From JASHPR01 sp963739645 (GTDB lineage Bacteria; Actinomycetota; Actinomycetes; Streptosporangiales; Streptosporangiaceae): a DNA stretch of 64,000 nucleotides. Made by a program: the position numbers and the translations under genes. The notes below the pieces were generated by a model. The model was not told where the DNA came from. It worked only from the letters and a program-made list of their open reading frames with translations, and made no database searches. Location: assembly GCA_963739645.1 (NCBI GenBank), contig CAVUBM010000060.1:248001-312000 (forward strand). Reading direction: 5' to 3'. Positions 39,002 to 54,209 of this stretch are shown here, piece by piece (position 1 is the first letter of the stretch; every line of letters begins with the position of its first letter).

Positions 39002-40222
39002 TCAGCGGGCCTGGGCCAGCAGCTTGCCGAGCCGGTTGATGCCCTCTTCAAGGTCGGCGTCGCCCAGCGCGCAGGAGAGCCGGAAGTAGCCCGGGGTCCC
39101 GAACGCCTCGCCGGGCACCACGGCCACGTCGACCTCTTCGAGGATCAGCTCGGCCAGCTCGGTGGTGTCGGCCGGCTGGCGCCCGGCGAGCTCCTTGCCG
39201 AGCACTCCCTTGACCGACGGGTAGCAGTAGAACGCGCCCTCAGGGAGCGGGCAGAGCACGCCAGGGATCTCGTTCAGCATGCCGGTCATCAGCTGCCGCC
39301 TGCGGTCGAACGCGTCCCGCATCCTGGCCACCGCGGACAGGTCACCGGACACCGCGGCGAGCGCCGCGGCCTGGGCCACGTTGCACACGTTGGAGGTCAT
39401 GTGCGACTGCAGGTCCGAGACGGCCTTGGCCACATCGGGCGGCCCGATCATCCAGCCGACCCGCCAGCCGGTCATCGCGTACGTCTTGGCCACGCCGTTC
39501 AGCACCACGCAGCGGTCCGCGATCTCGGGTGCGGCCACCGGGATCGAGGCAAACCGCGCGCGGCCGTAGACCAGGTGCTCGTAGATCTCGTCGGTGATCA
39601 CCCAGATGCCCGCGGCGGCGGCCCAGCGGCCGATCTCGGCCACGAGCTCGGGCGGGTACACCGCCCCAGTGGGGTTGGACGGCGAGACGAACAGCAGGAT
39701 CTTGGTGCGGTCGGTGCGGTGCGCCTCGAGGTCGGCCACCGAGGTGAGGTAGCCGGAATTCTCGTCGGTCATGACCGTGACCGGCGTCCCGCCCGCGAGG
39801 GTGATCGCCTCGGGATAGGTGGTCCAGTACGGCGTGGGCACCAGCACCTCGTCGCCGGGGTCGAGCAGCGCGGCGAACGCCTCGTAGACCGCGTGCTTGC
39901 CGCCGTTGGTCACGATCACCTGGCTGGGGGCGACCTCGTAGCCGGAGTCTCGCTTCGTCTTCGCCGCGATCGCCTCCCGCAGCTCGGGCAGGCCGGGGCC
40001 GGGGGAGTACTTCTGGAACCGCGGCACGGCGCAGGCACGCTGCGCGGCCTCGACGATGTAGTCCGGGGTCGGGAAGTCAGGCTCGCCCACACCGAAGCCG
40101 ATGACGGGCCTGCCCGCCGCCTTGAGCGCGCGCGCCTTGGCGTCGACGGCCAGCGTCGCCGACTCGGTGATCGCCCCGACTCTGGCCGAGATCCTTCGCT
40201 GAGAGGAAGCCATGACACCCAT
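39002..40222 (-). CDS. Pyridoxal phosphate-dependent aspartate-type aminotransferase
   Basis: The 406-residue class I aminotransferase has the substrate-entry motif FGVGEPDFPTPDYI, YSPGPGLPELREAI, and the aspartate-family SPSNPTGAVYPP, DEIYEHLVYG and PLP-lysine NGVAKTYAMTGWRVGW. The group I-beta aspartate aminotransferase of actinobacteria and thermophiles fits best; prephenate transamination is a known extra activity in that group. The start could be ATG 40222 or ATG 40213. Its position before secE is conserved in Streptomyces. Confidence 0.9.
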   Translation of the reverse strand: MGVMASSQRRISARVGAITESATLAVDAKARALKAAGRPVIGFGVGEPDFPTPDYIVEAAQRACAVPRFQKYSPGPGLPELREAIAAKTKRDSGYEVAPSQVIVTNGGKHAVYEAFAALLDPGDEVLVPTPYWTTYPEAITLAGGTPVTVMTDENSGYLTSVADLEAHRTDRTKILLFVSPSNPTGAVYPPELVAEIGRWAAAAGIWVITDEIYEHLVYGRARFASIPVAAPEIADRCVVLNGVAKTYAMTGWRVGWMIGPPDVAKAVSDLQSHMTSNVCNVAQAAALAAVSGDLSAVARMRDAFDRRRQLMTGMLNEIPGVLCPLPEGAFYCYPSVKGVLGKELAGRQPADTTELAELILEEVDVAVVPGEAFGTPGYFRLSCALGDADLEEGINRLGKLLAQAR

Positions 40223-40371
40223 CGTTGCATCCCGCCGGAGGTGCCAGTGCCCGGGTGCGGAATGAGCGGCACGCTCTGGGCGTTATGCCAGTATTCCGTG
40301 GCGGATGCCGGTCACGAGTGCGATCTTGTGCCGGTTACGGCGGTGGTTCGACGCCGGGGCGTCCGGCAACG

Positions 40372-40403
40372 TACACTTCATCAACTGGTGGCGGTCCACC
40401 AGT
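40372..40403 (+). promoter_or_regulatory. Candidate promoter and start-site hairpin upstream of tRNA-Trp/secE
   Basis: TACACT at 40372-40377 is a good -10, although the best -35 (TTCGAC) lies 19 bases away. It is followed by the perfect inverted repeat ACTGGTGG-CGGT-CCACCAGT (40384-40403). Transcripts from this promoter would start at the hairpin. Function as operator or RNA stabiliser cannot be decided. Confidence 0.35.
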
Positions 40404-40476
40404 GGCCGGTGCATGCCCGCATCGTGGTGTTGAGAGACACCGTCCTGGGCAGCACCTGTCGCGCCAGCACCGTCAC

Positions 40477-40550
40477 AGGGCAGTAGCTCAATTGGCTAGA
40501 GTCCCGGTCTCCAAAACCGGCGGTTGGGGGTTCGAGTCCCTCCTGCCCTG
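40477..40550 (+). tRNA. tRNA-Trp (CCA anticodon)
   Basis: The cloverleaf is clear. The acceptor stem AGGGCAG pairs with CTGCCCT and the discriminator base is G. The D-arm contains AGCTCAATTGG. The anticodon arm is CCGGT-CTCCAAA-ACCGG with anticodon CCA, and the T-arm contains GGTTCGAGTCC. Its place just before secE is conserved in actinobacteria. Confidence 0.93.
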
Positions 40551-40622
40551 CGAGTGCGGTTCGTGCACGCTGCGGGCCGACGGCGTCAGCCGGTAAGTGA
40601 TCAGCGCTGCTCAGGTGAGGAC

Positions 40623-40874
40623 ATGGCAACTCAGACACGACGCGGGGCCGCGGACAAGTCGGCCAAGCCGGGGCGGCCCGCAAAGCCGGGCCGGACCACC
40701 CCGACGCTGTTCGTGCGGCAGAGCGTCGCCGAACTGCGCAAGGTGATCTGGCCAACCCGCAAGGAGCTTGTCACCTACACCACGGTCGCGCTCGTATTCA
40801 TCCTGGTGATGGTGGCAATCGTGACTAGCCTGGATTACGGGTTCACCAAGCTGGTCTTTGCCGTCTTCGGCTAG
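40623..40874 (+). CDS. secE: Preprotein translocase subunit SecE
   Basis: The 83-residue protein starts at ATG 40623, preceded by GGTGAGGAC. A basic, Lys/Pro-rich N-terminal tail leads to the SecE core VAELRKVIWPTRKELVTYTTV and a single membrane helix (VALVFILVMVAIVTSLDYGF). It holds SecY together in the Sec channel. It is followed by nusG as in nearly all bacteria. Confidence 0.96.
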   Translation: MATQTRRGAADKSAKPGRPAKPGRTTPTLFVRQSVAELRKVIWPTRKELVTYTTVALVFILVMVAIVTSLDYGFTKLVFAVFG

Positions 40875-41042
40875 GTGCTGACTGGCTGAGCGGTGATCGG
40901 CCTGCCCCGGCAGGCAGCATGATCACGAAAGCCTGGCGATAAGGGTCTGCGGACCGCTCGTAACGGTCTGCGGACCGTTAGGGGAATGCCGGGCTGATGC
41001 CCGGGATGAGCCCGCCAGGAAGAGCGGAGAGAAAGAGTTACT

Positions 41043-41903
41043 GTGTCCGAGTCCGAACTGCAGGACGGCCAGGAGCCGGCCGAGCGTGCCATCAACGGCG
41101 AGTCAGGCGATCAGGCTGGGCCTGCGTCCGACACCAAGCTTGAGGCTGACACCAAGCTTGAGGCTGACGCCGAGCTCGACGCTGAGGCGGCCGACGCCGT
41201 GCCCGAGCCGGAAGCCGTGGCCGAGGCCGCGGCTGCGCCCGAGACCCAGGCTGAGGCGGATGTCCCGGCCGAGGCCCACCCCGACGGCGAAGCCGACGTC
41301 CCCAATGGGGAAGTCACCGACCCCGTGAGCGAGTTCAAGGACCAGCTGAGGCTGCTCCCCGGCGACTGGTACGTGGTGCACTCCTACGCCGGATACGAGA
41401 ACCGGGTCCGGACCAACCTGGAGAGCCGCACCCAGTCGCTGAACATGGAGGACTTCATCTTCCAGATCGAGGTGCCCACGCACGAGGTCACCGAGATCAA
41501 GAGCGGCAAGCGGCAGCAGGTCCAGGAGAAGGTCCTCCCCGGCTACATCCTCGTGCGGATGGACCTCACCGACGAGTCCTGGGCCGCGGTCCGGAATACG
41601 CCGGGCGTCACCGGCTTTGTAGGACTGTCGAGCCGGCCATCGCCGCTGAGCCTGGACGAGGTGGCGACGCTGCTCGCCCCCGAGCCCGAGGAGAAGGTGG
41701 CGGAGAAGGCCGAGACGCTGCGCGCAGCGTCGGTGGACTTCGAGGTCGGCCAGTCCGTTACCGTTATGGACGGGCCGTTCGCGACCCTTCCCGCCACGGT
41801 GAACGAGATCAACGCGGACACCCAGAAGCTCAAGGTGCTCGTCTCGATCTTCGGCCGGGAGACCCCGGTCGAGCTGTCCTTCCACCAGGTCAGCAAGATC
41901 TGA
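41043..41903 (+). CDS. nusG: Transcription termination/antitermination factor NusG
   Basis: The 286-residue protein starts at GTG 41043 with GGAGAGAAAG upstream. The conserved NGN domain begins at about residue 110 (WYVVHSYAGYENRVRTNL), and the C-terminal KOW domain contains QSVTVMDGPFATLPATVNEI. The first 100 residues are an acidic Ala/Glu/Asp extension usual in actinobacteria; here they include a short exact duplication (DTKLEADTKLEA). NusG binds RNA polymerase and links it to Rho and ribosomes. Confidence 0.96.
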   Translation: MSESELQDGQEPAERAINGESGDQAGPASDTKLEADTKLEADAELDAEAADAVPEPEAVAEAAAAPETQAEADVPAEAHPDGEADVPNGEVTDPVSEFKDQLRLLPGDWYVVHSYAGYENRVRTNLESRTQSLNMEDFIFQIEVPTHEVTEIKSGKRQQVQEKVLPGYILVRMDLTDESWAAVRNTPGVTGFVGLSSRPSPLSLDEVATLLAPEPEEKVAEKAETLRAASVDFEVGQSVTVMDGPFATLPATVNEINADTQKLKVLVSIFGRETPVELSFHQVSKI

Positions 41904-41978
41904 GCCGAGCCGAACACGAACAGCTAGACCGGCCAGTCAGGTCTAGACCAGCCAGTCAGGTAAGGATCCCGAAGGAAC

Positions 41979-42413
41979 ATGGCTCCGAGGAAGAAGAAGA
42001 TCGCTGCGGTCGTCAAGGTGCAGCTGAACGCGGGACAGGCCACGCCGGCACCGCCGGTGGGCACGGCTCTCGGCCCGCACGGCGTCAACATCATGGACTT
42101 CTGCAAGCAGTACAACGCCGCCACCGAGTCGCAGCGCGGCAACATCATCCCCGCAGAGATCACCATCTACGAGGACCGGTCGTTCACCTTCATCACCAAG
42201 ACGCCGCCGGCGCCCGAGCTGATCAAGAAGGCCGCGGGCATCGAGAAGGGCAGCGGTGAGCCGCACAAGACGAAGGTGGGCACCGTGACCACGGCCCAGC
42301 TGCGCGACATCGCGCAGGTGAAGATGGCCGACCTGAACGCGAACTCGATGGAGGCGGCAGAGAAGATCATCGCCGGGACCGCCCGCTCCATGGGCATCAC
42401 GGTGGTGGGCTGA
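41979..42413 (+). CDS. rplK: 50S ribosomal protein L11
   Basis: The 144-residue uL11 starts at ATG 41979 after GAAGGAAC. The N-terminal Pro-rich hinge AGQATPAPPVGTALGPHGVN, where thiopeptide resistance changes occur, has the usual sequence. The C-terminal rRNA-binding domain contains KTPPAPELIKKAAGI. It forms the GTPase-associated centre with L10 and L7/L12. Cotranscribed with rplA. Confidence 0.97.
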   Translation: MAPRKKKIAAVVKVQLNAGQATPAPPVGTALGPHGVNIMDFCKQYNAATESQRGNIIPAEITIYEDRSFTFITKTPPAPELIKKAAGIEKGSGEPHKTKVGTVTTAQLRDIAQVKMADLNANSMEAAEKIIAGTARSMGITVVG

Positions 42414-42493
42414 CCCTCAGCCGCAGATCGCAGTGGCAGGGCCAGGCGCTGGCCCGACGACCACGACCTCCGTCAGGAAGAAGGAGAAAGAAC

Positions 42494-43216
42494 ATGAAGC
42501 GCAGCAAGGCTTACCGCAAGGCCGACGAGCTCATTGAGGACAGGCTGTACAGCCCGGCCGAGGCGGTGGGGCTGGCCAGGAAGACCTCGACCACGAAGTT
42601 CGACCCGACGGTCGAGGTGGCGATGCGGCTGGGCGTGGACCCGCGCAAGGCCGACCAGATGGTCCGCGGGACCGTCAACCTGCCGAACGGCACCGGCAAG
42701 ACCGCGCGGGTCCTGGTGTTCGCCACCGGTGACCGCGCGGCCGAGGCCGAGGCGGCCGGCGCGGACTACGTCGGCGCCGACGACCTGATCGAGCGGATCC
42801 AGGGCGGGTTCCTCGACTTCGACGCCGTGGTGGCCACGCCCGACATGATGGGCAAGGTGGGCCGGCTCGGCCGCGTCCTCGGCCCCCGCGGGCTCATGCC
42901 CAACCCCAAGACCGGCACGGTGACCCCCAACGTCGGCAAGGCGGTCAGCGACATCAAGGGCGGGAAGATCGAGTTCCGGGTGGACCGGCACGGCAACCTG
43001 CACTTCGTGATCGGCAAGGGCTCGTTCACCGACCTGGCCCTGGTGGAGAACTACGCCGCCGCGCTCGACGAGGTGATCAGGCTCAAGCCCGCCGCGGCCA
43101 AGGGCCGGTACGTGAGGAAGATCACCATCACCACCTCGATGGGCCCGGGGATCCCGGTCGACCCGGGCATCACCCGCGGGCTGACCGACGAGTTCGCCGA
43201 CGCGGTCGCCAGCTAG
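42494..43216 (+). CDS. rplA: 50S ribosomal protein L1
   Basis: The 240-residue uL1 begins at ATG 42494 with AAGGAGAAAG upstream. It shows the conserved VEVAMRLGVDPRKADQMVRG start and the hinge motif MGKVGRLGRVLGPRGLMPNP. It binds 23S rRNA at the E-site stalk and in many bacteria represses its own operon by binding the mRNA leader. It is followed by a large hairpin. Confidence 0.97.
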   Translation: MKRSKAYRKADELIEDRLYSPAEAVGLARKTSTTKFDPTVEVAMRLGVDPRKADQMVRGTVNLPNGTGKTARVLVFATGDRAAEAEAAGADYVGADDLIERIQGGFLDFDAVVATPDMMGKVGRLGRVLGPRGLMPNPKTGTVTPNVGKAVSDIKGGKIEFRVDRHGNLHFVIGKGSFTDLALVENYAAALDEVIRLKPAAAKGRYVRKITITTSMGPGIPVDPGITRGLTDEFADAVAS

Positions 43217-43264
43217 CCGACGCGGCCCAGCACGGGCGGTTCAGCACGGGCAACTCAGCACGGC

Positions 43265-43326
43265 CAATAGGGTGAACGGCACATAGCTGCTGTAACAACA
43301 GCACTTACGTGCCGTTCACCCTATTG
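43265..43326 (+). terminator. Large perfect hairpin after rplA
   Basis: The arms at 43265-43282 and 43309-43326 match perfectly over 18 bases (CAATAGGGTGAACGGCAC and its complement). The 26-base loop contains its own stem TGCTGT/ACAGCA. The hairpin separates rplKA from the rplJ promoter. No T-run follows, as in many actinobacterial terminators. It lies beyond the rplA stop. Confidence 0.65.
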
Positions 43327-43362
43327 ATTCGCCGGGCCGGCGCCCGCCGGCGGGTAACCGAT

Positions 43363-43392
43363 TTGGCGGCCAGGGCGGGTGCCGCGTATTCT
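43363..43392 (+). promoter_or_regulatory. Candidate rplJL promoter
   Basis: TTGGCG (43363-43368) and TATTCT (43387-43392) are separated by 18 bases. They sit just upstream of the leader that resembles the L10-binding RNA, which is where an rplJL promoter is expected. Confidence 0.5.
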
Positions 43393-43398
43393 GGCCGC

Positions 43399-43632
43399 TG
43401 CCAAAGACCGTCGGTCGTCACCGTGAACGCGGTGACCGAAGGCCCCGCGAAAGCGGGCGGCCCGCGCAGGTGACTTGAGTTCAGCCGCTGGATCCGGTGC
43501 TGACCAACCGATCGCGGCTTGTGCCCCGGTGCGCCTGCGCCCGGGGCGTTCGCGTGTTCAGGGACCTTCGCCGGCGTCACACACAGCCGGAGCCCTGCCA
43601 GGCGGGGCCGACCGGAAGGAAAGGGGAGGCCC
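43399..43632 (+). ncRNA. Predicted L10 leader (autoregulatory 5' region of rplJL)
   Basis: This untranslated 230-base region before rplJ holds several stems. One is CCCGC-GAAA-GCGGG (a GNRA tetraloop), and there is a paired element near CCAAAGACCGTCGGTCG, reminiscent of the actinobacterial L10 leader that binds the L10(L12)4 complex. A further stem GCCCCGG/CCGGGGC lies at 43523-43547. The inference rests on position and these elements; the fold has not been computed. Confidence 0.5.
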
Positions 43633-44256
43633 ATGGCGAGGGCGGACAAGGTGACCGCGGTCGCCGAGCTGAGCGAGCGCTTCCAGAGCTCGGCGGGTGC
43701 GGTGCTGACCGAGTACCGCGGTCTTTCCGTGGCCCAGCTGGGCGAGCTGCGCCGGTCGCTCGGGGAGAACGCCACGTTCGCGGTGGTGAAGAACACGCTC
43801 ACCAAGATCGCTGCGAGTGACGCGGGCGTGGCCCAGGAGCTGACCGACATGCTCACCGGCCCGTCGGCGATCGCGTTCGTGCAGGGCGACATCGTCGAGG
43901 CGGCCAAGGGGCTGCGGGACTTTTCCCGGGTGAACCCGTTCCTGGTGATCAAGGGCGGGATCCTCGACGGCAAGGTCATGACCCCGGGCGAGATCGTCAA
44001 GCTGGCTGACCTGGAGCCCCGCGAGGTGCTGCTGGCCAGGCTGGCCGGCGCGATGAAGGCGTCGATGTCCGGCGCGGCAGCCACGTTCGCGGCGCTGCCC
44101 ACCCAGATGGCCAGGCTGCTCGCGGCGCTGGAGCAGAAGCAGGCCAGCGAGACGCCCGGCGGCGCCGAGGCCCAGGACGCCACGGCCACCGAGGGCGGCT
44201 CCGACGGCCAGGAGGCCGACGAGGCGGCCGAGGGCCCGGACGAGCAGGACGGATGA
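43633..44256 (+). CDS. rplJ: 50S ribosomal protein L10
   Basis: The 207-residue uL10 starts at ATG 43633 after AAGGGGAGG; the longer frame from 43519 is not supported. The core shows VAELSERFQSSAGAVLTEYRG and FAVVKNTLTKIA. The C-terminal tail is an acidic Gln/Glu/Ala extension of about 35 residues. L10 anchors L7/L12 dimers on the ribosome and, with them, binds the rplJ leader to limit synthesis. Confidence 0.96.
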   Translation: MARADKVTAVAELSERFQSSAGAVLTEYRGLSVAQLGELRRSLGENATFAVVKNTLTKIAASDAGVAQELTDMLTGPSAIAFVQGDIVEAAKGLRDFSRVNPFLVIKGGILDGKVMTPGEIVKLADLEPREVLLARLAGAMKASMSGAAATFAALPTQMARLLAALEQKQASETPGGAEAQDATATEGGSDGQEADEAAEGPDEQDG

Positions 44257-44349
44257 CCGGGTCGCCGCGGTGCACCTGGCGTAAGCAGCCAAAGAACCAT
44301 GCGGGTGGCGCGGGCCGCCTGCACCACGAAGGAACGAGGAAAGACCACG

Positions 44350-44742
44350 ATGGCGAAGCTCAGCACTGACGACCTGCTCGACGCGTTCAAGGAGATGACG
44401 CTGCTCGAGCTCTCTGAGTTCGTGAAGCAGTTCGAGGACACGTTCGACGTCAAGGCCGCGGCCCCGGTGGCCGTGGCTGGCCCGGCCCAGGCCGGCGCGG
44501 GCGGCGGCGCCGCTGAAGAGGTCGAGGAGAAGGACGAGTTCGACGTCATTCTCGAGGCCGCGGGCGACAAGAAGATCCAGGTCATCAAGGAGGTCAGGAC
44601 GCTGACCAGCCTGGGCCTCAAGGAGGCCAAGGACCTGGTGGACGGCGCGCCCAAGCCCGTACTTGAGCACGTGAACAAGGAGGCCGCGGACAAGGCGAAG
44701 GCCGCCCTGGAGGGCGCAGGCGCCACGGTCACGGTCAAGTAA
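44350..44742 (+). CDS. rplL: 50S ribosomal protein L7/L12
   Basis: The 130-residue bL12 starts at ATG 44350 with GAGGAAAG upstream. The N-terminal dimerisation helix (DDLLDAFKEMTLLELSEFVK), the Ala/Gly hinge (AVAGPAQAGAGGGAAEE) and the C-terminal factor-binding domain (KIQVIKEVRTLTSLGLKEAK) are all present. It recruits EF-Tu, EF-G and the other GTPase factors. Confidence 0.97.
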   Translation: MAKLSTDDLLDAFKEMTLLELSEFVKQFEDTFDVKAAAPVAVAGPAQAGAGGGAAEEVEEKDEFDVILEAAGDKKIQVIKEVRTLTSLGLKEAKDLVDGAPKPVLEHVNKEAADKAKAALEGAGATVTVK

Positions 44743-45277
44743 GGCAGGCCAGCCGCAACAGCCGCGCCGCCCGCCGCCCGGGCTCCCGACACCCTGAGCC
44801 CACGGCGGGAGGCGCGGCTGCTCCGCGTCGGCCCGAGGCGGGCGGCGCGGCAGTTGCGGCGGCGGTCGCGTAATGCCACGGGTTGAGAACCGGATCCCGG
44901 CGTCGGCGAGCAGGTTCGCCGTCGTGGGTGATGAGGCGAGCGCCGAGGCCGCCGACCGCCGCTGACCGCAGAAAAACGGGGATACCCCCGCCAGATGGAC
45001 GCGAAACCTTTACCCGCCTGTGACGTTAGTCACGTAACCTCCGAGGCCGACACAGGGGCTCCCGGGCTTGACGTTTTGCGGCGGAAGAGCGATGCTGCGT
45101 TGCAACTGTGAAACTCATAGAGGCGTACAGTTGACCAGCGGTGTGTCCGTGGACTACACTGCTAATTTGCGCTGCACTGTGACGTCCTTCGGCCTCCATG
45201 ATTACCGCTCGCGGCGTGTCCGCAGGGCGTTTGACGTGCGCGCATAGCCGTCCGTCACAAGCTCGGAAGGACCCCTG
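44743..45277 (+). promoter_or_regulatory. rplL-rpoB intergenic region: hairpin and rpoB promoter
   Basis: This 535-base gap has no gene. Just after rplL a strong two-part hairpin forms: AGCCGCGCC (44760-44768) with GGCGCGGCT (44811-44819), and inside it CCCGCCG with CGGCGGG (44803-44809). It probably terminates or attenuates the rplJL transcript. Further on, TTGACC (45131-45136) and TACACT (45155-45160), 18 bases apart, form a good housekeeping promoter about 110 bases before rpoB. A second TTGACG at 45068 lacks a clear partner. Confidence 0.6.
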
Positions 45278-48745
<3,468 letters not shown>

Positions 48746-48772
48746 TCCGAACTACCCCAGGGGACAAAACAC

Positions 48773-52657
<3,885 letters not shown>

Positions 52658-52669
52658 ACGCAGTCAGCC

Positions 52670-52705
52670 CGCGGGGCGCCCCGGCCAGGCCCGGGGCGCC
52701 CCGCG
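52670..52705 (+). terminator. rpoBC terminator hairpin
   Basis: A perfect 15-base stem, CGCGGGGCGCCCCGG pairing with CCGGGGCGCCCCGCG, with loop CCAGGC, begins 13 bases after the rpoC stop. It is all G and C with no T-run. Confidence 0.75.
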
Positions 52706-53293
52706 GCACGCCTGCCGCCAGCCGTGCGCCCGCCGGGCTGCCCTGGCACCGGCCGCGGCCGTCATGGATGTACCGATGAGGTCGCCAGAGCGACCCGGCT
52801 GGTTCATCCACGGGCCGGGGGTGAGGAGCGAGCCGGTGAGGGAGGTGCCGTGAAGTGCGGCGGAATAAAAGGAGCCTGACCGCAGTTCGGGTCAGTTAGA
52901 ATTGGTAACGCAAAGGGCACGGGTTTCCGGTTCGCTTTGACGCCTGCGTCAAGCGTGGGTAGCCTAGCTCTTCGTGCCCGTAAGTCGCGGGCACAGCACG
53001 GCTGTGACTTGCGGTCCCGGCGGCCGGAAGGCCCTGGATCATGTACGCCAGTCGTGCGCAGGACTTCCCTTTCTCTCGTCCGGGGCTCGGCTACGGGCCA
53101 GGGACGGGACCGTGACCGCGGCGACACGCCCGACTGCGGGGGCCGGGCAGGCGAGGAAGCTCGCAGGTCAGGCTCGCGGGTCAGGCACTGCAAACGAAGA
53201 AGGTCGCGTCGCCAAGGCGTGCCGACAGAACAGCGCCGCAAGGCGCGAGAAGGACACCGCGCCGGGAGGCGCGCCCGAGAAGATGGAGACGCG
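52706..53293 (+). promoter_or_regulatory. rpoC-rpsL intergenic region with rpsL promoter
   Basis: No gene is supported in these 590 bases. TTGACG (52937-52942) and TAGCCT (52960-52965) with a 17-base spacer make a good promoter for the rpsL-rpsG-fusA-tuf operon. The -35 is part of the palindrome TTGACG-CCTG-CGTCAA, a possible operator. The promoter leaves a leader of about 320 bases before rpsL; the leader is GC-rich with no recognised element. Confidence 0.6.
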
Positions 53294-53668
<375 letters not shown>

Positions 53669-53669
53669 C

Positions 53670-54140
53670 ATGCCGCGCAAGGGCCCCGCGACCAAGCGCC
53701 AGCTCGTCACCGACCCGGTGTACGGCTCGCCGCTGGTCACCGCGCTGGTGAACAAGGTGCTGCGCAGCGGCAAGCGGTCGCTTGCCGAGCGCATCGTGTA
53801 CGGCGCGCTGGACGGGTGCAAGGACCGCACCGGCAACGACCCGGTGGTGACGCTCAAGCGCGCCCTGGACAACGTCAAGCCCACCCTCGAGGTGCGCAGC
53901 CGGCGTGTCGGCGGCGCCACCTACCAGGTGCCGGTCGAGGTCCGCGCCTCCCGCAGCACCACGCTGGCGCTGCGCTGGCTGATCTCGTACTCGCGCCAGC
54001 GCCGGGAGAAGACCATGACCGAGCGGCTGATGAACGAGCTGCTCGACGCGAGCAACGGCCTCGGGGCCAGCGTCAAGCGCCGCGAGGACACCCACAAGAT
54101 GGCCGAATCAAATAAGGCATTCGCCCACTACCGCTGGTAG
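53670..54140 (+). CDS. rpsG: 30S ribosomal protein S7
   Basis: The 156-residue uS7 starts at ATG 53670, one base after the rpsL stop. MPRKGPATKRQLVTDPVYGS, NKVLRSGKRSLAERIVYGAL and the C-terminal MAESNKAFAHYRW are as in other actinobacteria. It nucleates the head of the small subunit. Part of the str operon. Confidence 0.97.
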   Translation: MPRKGPATKRQLVTDPVYGSPLVTALVNKVLRSGKRSLAERIVYGALDGCKDRTGNDPVVTLKRALDNVKPTLEVRSRRVGGATYQVPVEVRASRSTTLALRWLISYSRQRREKTMTERLMNELLDASNGLGASVKRREDTHKMAESNKAFAHYRW

Positions 54141-54209
54141 CAGGCGGGCCTGACCAAGACAGGGAACGCAAATTCCCCAGCTAACACGTAAAGGAAGAGG
54201 ATCGCAGTA

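Noticed and set aside
52874..52902. TAGAAT near 52897 as a second rpsL promoter
   Set aside because: The only nearby -35 candidate (CTGACC) is just 15 bases away and poorly matched; the 52937-52965 promoter is better.
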